A program made the position numbers and the translations under genes. The notes under the pieces were generated by a model. It saw only the letters and a program-made list of their open reading frames with translations. It had not been told where the DNA came from and made no database searches. This document shows, piece by piece, positions 17,601-25,239 of a stretch of 64,000 bases of DNA. This DNA is from Porphyridium purpureum (lineage: Eukaryota; Rhodophyta; Bangiophyceae; Porphyridiales; Porphyridiaceae), in contig VRMN01000002.1 in assembly GCA_008690995.1 (NCBI GenBank), positions 1,364,001 to 1,428,000 of the forward strand, given 5' to 3'. Within the stretch, counting starts at the first letter, position 1. Each line of letters begins with the position of its first letter.

Positions 17601-19807
17601 GTGAGACTCGCGACAAGTTGCGAACGGAGACAGAGCGACGCAAATCGGAGGCTAGTGGTGCGATGCAGCTGCGCGTGACGCTGAAAGATACTGAGTCGGC
17701 GTTAAGTAAGGCTCACGCCACGTTGAAGAACATGGACGCGAAGTTGGCAGAGCAGGACGCTGCACTTGTTTCGTTTGAGCAGTCGCTAAGCACCACGCAG
17801 GCAGAGCTTGCTAGCTCACGACAAAGTCAGCAAGACACGGAAACGGAGCGCTTGCGACTTGAGAAGGAAACGCACGCGCTCACATTGCAGGTGCGTCTGT
17901 TGCGTGCCAAGGCCGACAAGCTCGCTGAGGCGGAGCGCCAGCTGCAGGCCGTGCGTGACGACCTTGCGAAGGCCGAAGCGGATCTTGCAGATGCACGAGA
18001 TGGAAATGAGCTGCTGGAGACGGAGAACGGTGGTTTGCGGGAGCGTGTGGAACGCTCGGAGGCGGCGCAAGCGTTACTAGAAAAGGAACGTGCTCAAACG
18101 ATGTCGGACCTGCAGCGCACGCGGGAGCGGCTGGAAGCGCTGGACTTGAATCTCGGTGAATTGCTGGCGGAGCGCGAGAGCGATGCTGAACGAATGGCCG
18201 CGCTGGAGACTGAGCTCGAGGCTCATCGTGCGCGCGTGGTTGCACTGGAGGAAGAGGTCGAATCCGGAGAGCAAAAATGTGTGGAACTCACGGGTCGCGT
18301 CGGTAACTTGGACGCGTTGCTTGCAGATGCAGAGGCGCGGCAGCGCAAGGACGCGTCGCGTGCCGCGTCGCTAGCGAAAGAGCTTGATTCCTGGAAAGCA
18401 TCTTCTGCAAAGCTCGAGCGTGACAAGGATGCATTGGACGCATGGGTGCGTGAGCTTGAGGCGCAGCTGCAGGAGCTCCCGCCGCTTCAAGCTGCGCTCG
18501 AAGATACTCGGGCGAAGCTGGCGCGCAGCGAAAGTGATCGTGGGGCGCTAGACGGGCTGTGCGAGCGGCTGAAGCGCGAGATGATGAGCGCGATGGAGCG
18601 ACTTGATGAATACGAGAAGGCGATGAATGATAGTGTGAATATGTACGAGTCTCAGCAAGCGCAGTTGAATGCGCAGATTGTGAACATGACGATGGAGCGG
18701 GACGCGGCGCGTGTGGAGCTTCACACGCTGCAAGCCGAAGCGGATGCGCTGCATATTGCTCAGGAGCGAGCCACGCGCGAGCGCGAGATCGTGGCCGCGC
18801 GGCTGAAAGAGCTCGATGCCCATATTCGTTCGCAGCGCGAGTCACACTTGGCCAAGCTTCGGGATGCGGAGGATCTGGTAGCTTCGCTGCAGCGGGACAA
18901 GGCGACTGCACAGCAGCGCGTGGCCGCGCTCGAGTCCCGTGTGCTGGCCGCGGAGCGTGAGAATGAAGAAGCCCGCAACGCATTGTATGACATGCAACAG
19001 GAACAGAGTGTGCTTAGCACTGAGGCGGGAGAGGAGCATAACGCGCTGAAAAAGCAAGTAGCATCCTTGATGGCGAAACTGCAGGGGTACGCTAAGCTAG
19101 AGGCAGAGCTACAGGCTCGGGCAAAGGAACTCGAAGCAGAAGTAGACCGCCAACGTGATCTCCTCGCACGAGCTGCGACGGAGAAATTTAAGGCAGCATC
19201 CGCAGTGCAGAATTCGCTGACCTCTCGCCAGCCCAGTGCTATATCCACCCGCGGTGGCGACGCACACATTCCGTTCATCACTTCCGCGCGGCCACCACCG
19301 GTAAGTAGTCCCAGTCATGCCGCCTATACGTCGCCGGCGTTTCATACGCCTCCCGTACGCGGCCCCGCATCAGCAACGCGCGTGTACGCGATGTCCTCGG
19401 CGGAGCAAGACGATGGTGGCTCGGAGCCGGACGAGTATAGCTTGCTCAGGAGTCAAAACGAAGAGCTGCTGGTAATGCTTGCCGATATGGAGATGAAGCA
19501 AGCGGCCGGCTCAGTATCGCACGGCTCCATCACACCTGTCGACAGCAGCGCCTCTAGCGGAGTTCGAGCAGAGGCAGCGGCGGCCGCTGCAACACCAAAG
19601 CAACCGCGTGGTACTGCACCGCTGCCAGCTTCAGGCATGGCTTCAGCGTCTGTGCCCTCCACGGCGCGCGGCCGGCCGGTCGCGTCGAAGAGACAAGGGC
19701 TGGCCGCTGTGATGTCGCCGGGCGACGTGCCCTTCGCCGGACTAGGACCTAGCGCAGCCCGCAGTAGCAGCATGGGCGGGCGCCCGCGGACGCCCAACTT
19801 GGAGTAG
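11615..19807 (+). CDS. USO1: Giant p115/Uso1-like vesicle tethering protein
   Basis: The 2730-residue protein is a general vesicular transport factor of the p115/Uso1 family, which tethers ER-derived vesicles to the cis-Golgi and binds Rab1. The first 850 or so residues form the armadillo head, starting MSRFLSGAISYIAGADA and including DDFYLRFNTIELMTAL, IVNNVLLLLIALCERRPEI and VVHDCLHLINNLLKGNPSNQ, which correspond to conserved p115 head blocks. From about residue 900 to 2560 the sequence is almost continuous heptad coiled coil (Leu/Ala/Glu/Arg/Gln-rich) with brief Gly/Ser breaks. The last 170 residues are Ser/Pro/Ala-rich. Animal p115 is about 960 residues and yeast Uso1 1790, so this one is exceptionally long. 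The ATG at 11615 gives the canonical head start. Confidence 0.87.
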   Translation: MSRFLSGAISYIAGADAAHVSPVQRLVERIKASALPADRRHAIAELAEVVAMHPRFQQEAGRMGMFVLAAVLEQDRAYESTMRACLELLIQLCGRLDMHVAKETRARRRKDAQQLNNVANESDAEHGSGGSALQDMLDDDFYELDTGPSSSDGTIPEAQQAARARWETVAAEVASENCRSFVALPNGVSQVLELLEEDDFYLRFNTIELMTALCVGQLEMVQSCVLENPTSLTRLVEMLRDKRQVIVNNVLLLLIALCERRPEISKILAFDNIFEVLFDIVESSTSSAFSRAGSFQLDEGFGDDTEPDLEDMVVVHDCLHLINNLLKGNPSNQAYFRETGCIPRMNPMLDIKGLCAAHESGRTGASSSGHARAVSAQEMRNFELAVHCVYLLVQGEGPDVAKNQDICASRGIFKAIVRFTFSPIARGKNNSTARLGVVCFDTLGGLIRNHDDNKRLLSTIPAMVTNSNHPGVVEEYASDTIEAGSQSALVACWNVVATAESAAVRAAAFRVVYEAICAEEDVPSTSFLTAITSNSTSTTKKMSGMQALAALIKAHLVGWPGAADGAAVFYASSLLCFLCLSRLDARSLLCRTTATSASSGSSGNSTGGNNSNDLLLSKVVRAMSRAQREHAPTAARVALLKLLCVWMYQCSDVIHAFLSSAMLLPLVVELIVKSHSRTDSVTEDSEIHVRGLAVLLLGICLEHEEDVSDRPGASGTTGPAVMITRSTLVEIITNRIGITTFTAKLDELRATDAFGAALTDTVNANIAPHVLLERELSSDKYTEKSGDGVRNHGTSGAVAGPLGHAMWYDRTFTVMFNDIYSKLHRHVVEWVITPGPKHHNHLAGSDLSTSSGATGMAVKDSNSVRIAGTERAGGSEVGTDHASESERGLASVVAAEASASYKELIREQDSIISDLRAEVARLNAAVSDSQSVYAEQADATEKAREMQVRMLAQDEELMSLRKDLQQQLDTCAAIQAALQEKTDDLASISRAYNDLEAEYNGGGAGGGGSREGREQTVTREQQEELNSLRTQLNQELQRREKLEKLLRQLESSEADAEDELEILRKERDEFAALLAGGASSGGGEAALQAELIAEQSKRVLAESSLERQRELVAQLEMEREKSVCDVAALRAELAQVQVRLDALTHHNSALEAENEGLKMSRTAAEKAERERFASLSAEYEARIAGLEASSDQAELEVRNQRLRELEAELDGVRSSLAQSLAAQEELRNALSDARHANDLVRKEKAAEIAENARLAALGRETERKLGDATQVNARKSAELEDSKRKLADAQESQRALEASMHEFRQVSQLRAEELGAALEKLEHSEHTNERMQSELARVSSELFAAMEERDALIAKEKEHQRELDRAAAQTMHSVEQETSTEREERIERDRQREAQLAVSEAEVERLQALVAASTTSTERSTGDLAALREQVDELMQSLDMSVSENKALADARDDLGRRVADLSGRLEAKEAELSKVSAEMTAARAERAHVAESLLHLKAENERLELELKEATVQLDIVKSDLVSATSNQSAHAANAQSAHERMNDLVAERDALALRVQALLLDVERLESEHVAAGASHATALAEARKSAEDAARENENLQHLLDDAAKERNAAEASAAAAAATSASVAGQLEQLNMAVKALEAQVDEYQDQVEMLELKLRDKTAAELSAVLEREQGAVIDQDALAEAERMQAELDSLRGLLEQKQRDVDTLSSELDAARAQGDHTVKQLRSSETRIAKIESEVTALREQLREAQERAAAAQHAEHELSVLQSRSAEEARDMKQLKLAHDALAPKLREAENACKRVEAELDSAKTGTQQHKAERDDLFKELQRAQKELADVRTELAAKEEQHIAAASALEAESKDHLLATTRARKSASDLESQVSLKTAALAQAQLDIERLNALQAESETAFAEYERAIAQLERQLEAVELARARDAELVAARDSRIESLVASSQELSEELSQVQANLALRETALDDALTASKKLDSFLASVRAELGETRDKLRTETERRKSEASGAMQLRVTLKDTESALSKAHATLKNMDAKLAEQDAALVSFEQSLSTTQAELASSRQSQQDTETERLRLEKETHALTLQVRLLRAKADKLAEAERQLQAVRDDLAKAEADLADARDGNELLETENGGLRERVERSEAAQALLEKERAQTMSDLQRTRERLEALDLNLGELLAERESDAERMAALETELEAHRARVVALEEEVESGEQKCVELTGRVGNLDALLADAEARQRKDASRAASLAKELDSWKASSAKLERDKDALDAWVRELEAQLQELPPLQAALEDTRAKLARSESDRGALDGLCERLKREMMSAMERLDEYEKAMNDSVNMYESQQAQLNAQIVNMTMERDAARVELHTLQAEADALHIAQERATREREIVAARLKELDAHIRSQRESHLAKLRDAEDLVASLQRDKATAQQRVAALESRVLAAERENEEARNALYDMQQEQSVLSTEAGEEHNALKKQVASLMAKLQGYAKLEAELQARAKELEAEVDRQRDLLARAATEKFKAASAVQNSLTSRQPSAISTRGGDAHIPFITSARPPPVSSPSHAAYTSPAFHTPPVRGPASATRVYAMSSAEQDDGGSEPDEYSLLRSQNEELLVMLADMEMKQAAGSVSHGSITPVDSSASSGVRAEAAAAAATPKQPRGTAPLPASGMASASVPSTARGRPVASKRQGLAAVMSPGDVPFAGLGPSAARSSSMGGRPRTPNLE

Positions 19808-19839
19808 TTAAGGAAACATTCAAATTCGTGTAAACATGA

Positions 19840-20445
19840 TCATTCGGTGTCCTGGTAGAATGACAGAGGCACATCCTCTTCGTTGGTGTCTTCCTCAGCA
19901 TCATCCTTACTGTCTTCAGTGTGTGTGATGGCTTGCGGGCGTGGAAATGTGGTGTGTACACGCAAGAGGGGACCCAGCTGCTGAGGTGCAGGCATCAGTG
20001 CATCAGCCTGGCTCCGACTCTTGCGGCGGGCGTGCACACGCTCTTGTAGTGCCGCGAGCTCGCGTTGACCCTCTGCGTTTTGCGTCTGTTCCAGCGTATC
20101 CTCAATCTTGAGCTGGATCTTCGCGACACTGCCGCCATCCGCTCCCAGCTCTGCATGGAAGCGCTCAAGCTCGTCCTGTTCATCCTCCACTTGTTCCGTT
20201 TGTTCGAGCAGCAGAACAAGCTTGTCACGCGACGCCACTCGCCCACTTGAATCTGTCTTGACACGTTTCGCCGAGCTCGACAGCCGCTCACCATCCACGA
20301 AACGAAACGGGTGAGCTTGTGCCGGGTCAGAAGGTCCAGTCTCTGGCGCGCGGCGGTCATCGGCCGTGGCCACCTGGACGCCAACTGGCGTTCGACATTC
20401 CGCCGGCGTGGTCTCGTCGCGCGCATGCATCTCGTGCTGGCTCAT
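19840..20445 (-). CDS. Hypothetical protein with central coiled coil
   Basis: I do not recognise this 201-residue protein. It has a polar N-terminus, a block HPFRFVDGERLSSSAKRVK at about 55-73, a helical and probably coiled-coil segment at about 85-150 (KLVLLLEQTEQVEDEQDELE and a later Glu/Gln/Arg-rich helix), then a basic patch and an acidic tail rich in Asp and Glu. The mixed basic and acidic, helical composition would suit a nuclear protein, but that is a guess. Its stop is 32 bp from the USO1 stop, so the two 3' UTRs must overlap. The start is the first ATG (20445), followed six codons later by another. Confidence 0.55.
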   Translation of the reverse strand: MSQHEMHARDETTPAECRTPVGVQVATADDRRAPETGPSDPAQAHPFRFVDGERLSSSAKRVKTDSSGRVASRDKLVLLLEQTEQVEDEQDELERFHAELGADGGSVAKIQLKIEDTLEQTQNAEGQRELAALQERVHARRKSRSQADALMPAPQQLGPLLRVHTTFPRPQAITHTEDSKDDAEEDTNEEDVPLSFYQDTE

Positions 20446-20643
20446 GACGCTCACATTTGTTCGGTGTGTGGATTTCAAGAGAGGACGTGAAGCCTCGCGC
20501 TAGTGCTTTACGGTGCCAATAGAGATCCAGGTCGTAAAGTTGCAAAAGATCTGATTCCACGGTAACGATGCTTTCCTGGCTATTTGCTTTTATGTGCGCC
20601 TAGAGAATTGGGATGCTGCATCATGCATGATGCAGGGTGTGCC

Positions 20644-21564
20644 TTACTGCTTCCCCTGCGCACGATTCCATGCGATCGCAAAAGGCGACTCGTGCTCTGG
20701 TTGGCCCTCCATGAACTTGGAGATTTCTTCAGAGGAGGCGCGTCCCTCGACGTCCACGGGCTCGCTGGAGCGGCTGGGCGCGCTGCGGCGCTTGCTGCTC
20801 TTGCGTTCCTCCTCGGGCACCCACGGGGTCATGGAGAGCGAGACTCGGTTGCGCGCCGGGTCAGCCTCCAGGACGCGCACCTGCACTGTCTGCCCCACAG
20901 ACAGTACCGACTTGACCGAGGCGACACGGTCCTCGCTGATGGAGCTGATGTGGATCATGCCGTCCGTCGGGGCGCCAAAATTCACAAAGGCGCCAAAATC
21001 GGTGATCGAGACCACCTTGCCCTCCACAAACTCCTTCTCGTCCGGAATCTGGTACTCATTCCAGCTAGGCCTGTCTTCAGCGCCCTGCTGCTGCTGCTTT
21101 GCGCCGCCGCGCGCCGGCGCGCGCCTGTCATTCTGGGCGCCTTCCTCACGCAGGCTGAGCGAGAAGTTTCCCTTTTCGAGGTCGACGCCTATCACGCGCA
21201 CGCTGATGGTCTGCCCGACCGACACAATCTCATTGGGGTCCTTGACGAACGCGTTTGACATTTGCGAGACGTGGAGCAGGCCGTCCGTGCCTGCGCCAAT
21301 GTCGACAAACGCGCCGTACGTGGTGACGGTGCGGACGACGCCGTCGAGCTGCGTGCCTGGCTGCAGGTCCGCCAGCGCAAACTTGGTCTCCATGGGCGTC
21401 GGCACTGCGGCCGGCGTATCCGCGGCGACATCCTGCATGACGACGCGCGGGCGACGCCCGCGTACCGCGCGCGCCTCATCTCTCGTGGCGCTGCCGCACA
21501 CCCTTCCCTTGCCCGCGCACGTGGCTCCCCCCACACTCCCCACCCCTCCCACAAACGCCGCCAT
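20644..21564 (-). CDS. Protein with two S1 RNA-binding domains, probably plastid
   Basis: The 306-residue protein has two S1 domains. The first (about 65-135) contains VRTVTTYGAFVDIGAGTDGL and ends NFSLSLREE. The second (about 170-245) contains VVSITDFGAFVNFGAPTDGM and ends NRVSLSMTPW. The N-terminal 45 residues are Gly/Ala/Arg/Val-rich and may be a transit peptide. In green algae and plants similar tandem S1 domains precede the EF-Ts domain of a plastid polyprotein (PSRP-7/EF-Ts); here there is no EF-Ts part. A role in plastid translation or RNA handling is an inference. It starts at the first ATG, with a GA-rich leader on the coding strand and a TATA-like TATATAAAAC at 21741-21750. Confidence 0.75.
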   Translation of the reverse strand: MAAFVGGVGSVGGATCAGKGRVCGSATRDEARAVRGRRPRVVMQDVAADTPAAVPTPMETKFALADLQPGTQLDGVVRTVTTYGAFVDIGAGTDGLLHVSQMSNAFVKDPNEIVSVGQTISVRVIGVDLEKGNFSLSLREEGAQNDRRAPARGGAKQQQQGAEDRPSWNEYQIPDEKEFVEGKVVSITDFGAFVNFGAPTDGMIHISSISEDRVASVKSVLSVGQTVQVRVLEADPARNRVSLSMTPWVPEEERKSSKRRSAPSRSSEPVDVEGRASSEEISKFMEGQPEHESPFAIAWNRAQGKQ

Positions 21565-21740
21565 CTTCCCTACCCCACACACACACACACTCCCCACACA
21601 CTCCCCTCTCTGTCTCCCTCCCCCACGCCCCTTCCCCACTCACCACCAACCCTTCTTCCTCTCTCCCTTCTCTCTCTCTCTCTCAGACACACTCCCTAAC
21701 AACGAAAGGCGCCTTGTCTCGCTTTCTATGTTGGTGAGTT

Positions 21741-21750
21741 GTTTTATATA
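21741..21750 (-). promoter_or_regulatory. TATA-like element for the S1-domain gene
   Basis: On the minus strand the sequence reads TATATAAAAC, about 180 bp upstream of the ATG at 21564. It is the only strong TATA match in the region. Function is inferred from motif and position. Confidence 0.4.
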
Positions 21751-21830
21751 GAGTTCTTAAGTACATCCACATGAAACCACTAAGAACCCAATAAGGAGCG
21801 CGATGGCGACTGCGGCGGCGGGCATGGAAA

Positions 21831-21840
21831 GGGGGGGGGG
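21831..21840 (+). repeat. Homopolymer of ten G
   Basis: A run of ten consecutive G lies between GGCATGGAAA and AGCGAGCG. It is a simple repeat and a likely place for sequencing length error. Confidence 0.8.
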
Positions 21841-22506
21841 AGCGAGCGCGTGCGCGATAGATATCACAAAGTGGCCTCGTTTCATTAGGGGCACGCACAC
21901 ACTGCACGCACCGCGCGCGGTATCTCAGCACAATCTCTCTCACGGCGCACACAGTAGCAGGCACCTGCGTTTAGCTAGCAAGACGCCGGCCGCAAGCGCT
22001 TGGGTCGCGTCGCTGTACACCCTTCATCCACGTCCCTCAGTACCACTGAACATGACTGAACATCGCTGAACACGGGATGGTGCGGGGTACAGCTCGACAC
22101 CTAGTCTGTGTGTGTAGGGGGTTTGGAAGGGTGACTGCGCGAGGGAGAGAGAGAGGAGAGAGGAAAGAACAGGAGGAAGGGAATGGCCGGGGGATAGTAT
22201 CCTTGTGGATGCAAGTGCGGACGATTCGCGAGAGCCGTCACTCACTGCGGCTTTGTACGCCGTGACAGATGCGCTCGCCTGGTCGCACCGACGTGGCACT
22301 CGGCATACAGAAAACGCCTCGCATGTTGAGTTGCTGCTTTCACATGGCCCAGCGTTTGGCGCCATGCATTGGAGCGCAGCGAATGATTGCGAGCAACAGA
22401 CAAAACAAAACAAAGGCTATTTCTAGTTACTCGCCGCAGACCGCGGCGTGGGGGATACAGAGGCAGACGATTTGCACGAGCGTGCGCCCCGAGTTGGGCG
22501 GTGCGG

Positions 22507-23727
22507 CTATCGCAACTCGACGCCCAGCTCGTCGCGCGCCCGGGCGCGCACGCGAAACTGCATGTCGTCCACTTCTTCGCCCGTTAGCGAGCGATCCATG
22601 TGCCGGTATGTGATTCGGAAGCACAGGCTTTTCCGCCGCGATTTCGGGTGTGTGAAGCTGTCGATGACTGACACGTCCTCCACCACATCGCCGCCCGTCG
22701 TTTCGCGCACAAGCTCGCAAAACGCGTTCTCGTGGAACGCGTCCGATAGCCAAAAGGTGATATCGCGGTACGCAGGCGGATACTTACTATAAGGCTCGAA
22801 CTTGACGCCTAGCTCCCCGCTCGCAAACTGCTTGCGGAAGCGCTCGTCCTCGCTCCAGAACAGGCGAATGTCCGGAATCTCGAACAGCACCATAGCCAGC
22901 CGCTCCAGGCCCAGCCCAAATGCCCAGCCCTTGTGCCGCTCGGCATCCAGCCCGGCTGCGCGAATCACGCCATCGCGCAGCTGTCCACAGCCAAGCACCT
23001 CCAGCCACTCGCCATTGTACAGCACTTCCATCTCAAAGGACGGCTGGGTAAACGGAAACGTCGCGTCCACCCAACGCACCTGCGTGTCCGCCCCAAACAG
23101 GTGCCTTGCGAGTCCGTTCAGCGTGTCCTGCAGATCGCTGACGATGAGGTCGTTGCCGCCAAGGCCACTCACCTTGTCCGGGTCAAACAGACGCACCGCG
23201 TCGAGCTGGTGGAAAACAGGATAGTGCGCGCGGTCGATTTCATCGCGCCGATACACGTCGCCCGTCGTCAAGAACGCGCGCTCGCCCCGCGCAATCATTT
23301 GCACATCGTGCGCTGTCATGTGTGTTCGCAGTACATGCGTTTGGTTCACATAATACGTATCACTTGCCGCGCGCGAAGGGTGATCCGGCTCCACGAGCAG
23401 GTCATCGAAGCATGCCTTGGTTGTGCTGACGGGCGATAAGGCGTCAAAGCAGTTCACAACACCGTCTGCGAGCCACTGATGCTCCGTCGCGCGCTGAATA
23501 ATAAACTGCTCGATGTGCCTCTTGATCGTGTTCAGAGGGTGACCCGGTCGCCGGTGCAGGTCCGCGCCCACTCGCTTCCAAATGTTGGGCGGTATATTGC
23601 AGCATTCGTCACGCGGCACGCTCGTGGACCTGTCGCCATCTGCCACGCTTGACGAAAGCGTGCGCGCCGCAGAGAATGCCGCGCTGCGACGCGCGGCCAG
23701 CCCGCGCCACGCCTGGCAGCGCAGCAT
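22507..23727 (-). CDS. FARS2: Organellar phenylalanyl-tRNA synthetase (single chain)
   Basis: The 406-residue enzyme charges organellar tRNA-Phe. It is the monomeric type: a class II catalytic core (about 50-300) followed by an FDX-ACB anticodon-binding domain. Core motifs include TGDVYRRDEIDRAHYPVFHQ, EWLEVLGCGQLRDGVI and GWAFGLGLERLAMVLFEIPD. The FDX-ACB domain starts at YSKYPPAYRDITFWLSDAF and includes RKSLCFRITYRHMDRSLT. A basic, Ala/Ser-rich N-terminus acts as a presequence. In plants this enzyme is often dual-targeted to mitochondria and plastids. The gene sits 59 bp after the stop of PCID2 on the same strand. Confidence 0.94.
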   Translation of the reverse strand: MLRCQAWRGLAARRSAAFSAARTLSSSVADGDRSTSVPRDECCNIPPNIWKRVGADLHRRPGHPLNTIKRHIEQFIIQRATEHQWLADGVVNCFDALSPVSTTKACFDDLLVEPDHPSRAASDTYYVNQTHVLRTHMTAHDVQMIARGERAFLTTGDVYRRDEIDRAHYPVFHQLDAVRLFDPDKVSGLGGNDLIVSDLQDTLNGLARHLFGADTQVRWVDATFPFTQPSFEMEVLYNGEWLEVLGCGQLRDGVIRAAGLDAERHKGWAFGLGLERLAMVLFEIPDIRLFWSEDERFRKQFASGELGVKFEPYSKYPPAYRDITFWLSDAFHENAFCELVRETTGGDVVEDVSVIDSFTHPKSRRKSLCFRITYRHMDRSLTGEEVDDMQFRVRARARDELGVELR

Positions 23728-23786
23728 TCTTTTACTTGTTTCCTGATCTTTTCCTCTTCAGTGCGCCGAATGATACATGCCCAAAT

Positions 23787-25085
23787 TTACTCCGCCAGAT
23801 TTGGCTGATTGGCATCTCGTGCAGGCATGATAGGAAACGGTTTAGCTGTCGGAGCGCGATTCACGACGAGCTTTCGGTACCGGTGGCTTACGTAGCCCTT
23901 AATGTAGCCATGATAGATCATCGTACAGAGCATGCATTCTAGTTCGACGATTTCGATGTTTTGCCCCAGCGCGTTGAGAACAGCTACCATCTCATCCAGA
24001 GAAAGGTGGCCCTGCTGCGCATTGGCATCCGCGAGCTCCAGTTGGATGCGGTGCAGCTGTCGGAAAAGCGTGCTCATCACCGGATACAGTCGCAACGCCT
24101 CTAGTGCGATGTAGAGACCCCGGCGAACAAAGTGGAGCATGTTTTGTTGCAAAAGCCGGCGGAACAGTGTGATGTCACCGCTAGTGCACGCTTCGCGAAG
24201 ATCCTGGTAAAGCGGCAAATTGTACTGTGACACGATGTGCCGCGAAACCATGCGCCGTTGCAAAAGGCCCGTGGGTACAAGGTACTCGAGGATCTTGCGG
24301 CGCTGACTGATGAAACGGCGAGGCGTGTTTTGCCACGCAAATGTGAGGGCCTTTTCCGCCTCACCATACTCTTGGCCTATGAACTTGATCCGACCGTAAA
24401 AGTATTTGTACGTGACCAGGTGCGCGCGTGGGATTGCATGAACTTCGCTCTTCCTCTCCCAGCCTCGAATAATGCCATCGCACAGCGGCACCTTATTCAG
24501 TCTGAAGTAAACTCGAAACAGCTGGTTTGCTACTTCAACGGCCCCGCGTCGCAAGCTATCTGGGTGGTTTGCGCGCTTGTCGTTGTTGCACGTACCAAAG
24601 CACTTCTTCAGTCGCTCCTCCAAGCTGGCCATGGTGGTAGGCTCGATTCGGTGCAACTCCATTTCCAAGTCGGCCTGCTTCGCGAGAAACCGAGATTCTC
24701 TGCATAACATCCAGAGCACAGGCAGCCACCACGACGGCCGCCCTTGGTTGGCCTCGTTGGCCATGAACTTGTTAAACTCGAACAGCGAATCTGACACGCG
24801 CTCCGCGGCATCTTTCCAGCGATCTGTGGATAAGCATGCCACGGCGCGCATCTGATTTTGTATGATCACGCTCCATATGGACCACGAAGATGGGTCGCCT
24901 GGTGGTAGCACACGCTGCAATATCGCTTCGAGCCGCGCTGCCGCAAGCGATTCTTGTCCGAGCTCGAAGAACTCGCGCGACGCAGGGAGTACATAGGCCT
25001 CGTTTCGCGTGCTAAGCTGCACACTCAACTCTCCCCCATTTTCGGCCATGATCTGTGTCGCCACATGTCTGGCCAATTTCTCCAT
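23787..25085 (-). CDS. PCID2: PCID2/Thp1-type PCI-domain protein (TREX-2)
   Basis: The 432-residue protein belongs to the PCID2/CSN12/Thp1 family. PCID2 is a TREX-2 subunit that couples transcription to mRNA export at the nuclear pore. Signature blocks are VANQLFRVYFRLNKVPLC, RAHLVTYKYFYGRIKF, KALTFAWQNTPRRF with RKILEYLVPTGLL after it, and a winged-helix PCI ending ECMLCTMIYHGYIKGYVSHR followed by KLVVNR, the most diagnostic part. Length equals animal and plant PCID2 (about 400-430). The ATG at 25085 is the first in frame. It is divergent from the DHAR-fusion gene with 154 bp between starts. Confidence 0.9.
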   Translation of the reverse strand: MEKLARHVATQIMAENGGELSVQLSTRNEAYVLPASREFFELGQESLAAARLEAILQRVLPPGDPSSWSIWSVIIQNQMRAVACLSTDRWKDAAERVSDSLFEFNKFMANEANQGRPSWWLPVLWMLCRESRFLAKQADLEMELHRIEPTTMASLEERLKKCFGTCNNDKRANHPDSLRRGAVEVANQLFRVYFRLNKVPLCDGIIRGWERKSEVHAIPRAHLVTYKYFYGRIKFIGQEYGEAEKALTFAWQNTPRRFISQRRKILEYLVPTGLLQRRMVSRHIVSQYNLPLYQDLREACTSGDITLFRRLLQQNMLHFVRRGLYIALEALRLYPVMSTLFRQLHRIQLELADANAQQGHLSLDEMVAVLNALGQNIEIVELECMLCTMIYHGYIKGYVSHRYRKLVVNRAPTAKPFPIMPARDANQPNLAE

Positions 25086-25239
25086 CACGGCGCTGTTCGC
25101 GCAGCCGCGTTGCTTTGACGTTCTCACTCGCAACACACACGCACAAAGAAAAACTCACGCGAGCCACATTCGCTCGACTCGCCCTGCCAGGAAGGGGAGC
25201 ATGTGAACTGACTGACGGTCACGCGGCAATGCCAAAAGA

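Larger units (their letters stand above)
21565..22506. other. Gene-free region with simple repeats
   Basis: These 942 bp lie upstream of the S1-domain gene and downstream of the Phe-tRNA synthetase gene. They contain a CA run at about 21575-21600, a TC run near 21660-21685, a TATA-like element for the S1 gene, a run of ten G at 21831-21840, and a GA-rich tract on the plus strand at about 22138-22187. Frames open here (for example 22024-22413, minus) are compositionally odd and not credible as genes. Confidence 0.5.

Noticed and set aside
18288-18983. Minus-strand frame of 231 codons, and many similar ones across 14-19 kb
   Set aside because: They mirror the coiled-coil part of USO1; codon bias of Glu/Gln/Leu/Ala repeats keeps the opposite strand open.
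20594-21751. Open frame of 385 codons on the plus strand
   Set aside because: Antisense to the S1-domain gene, whose own frame has two clear S1 domains. The plus-strand product is Ser/Thr/Pro-rich low complexity.
22024-22413. Minus-strand frame of 129 codons
   Set aside because: Cys/Ser-rich low-complexity product that arises from the GA-rich tract; not credible.
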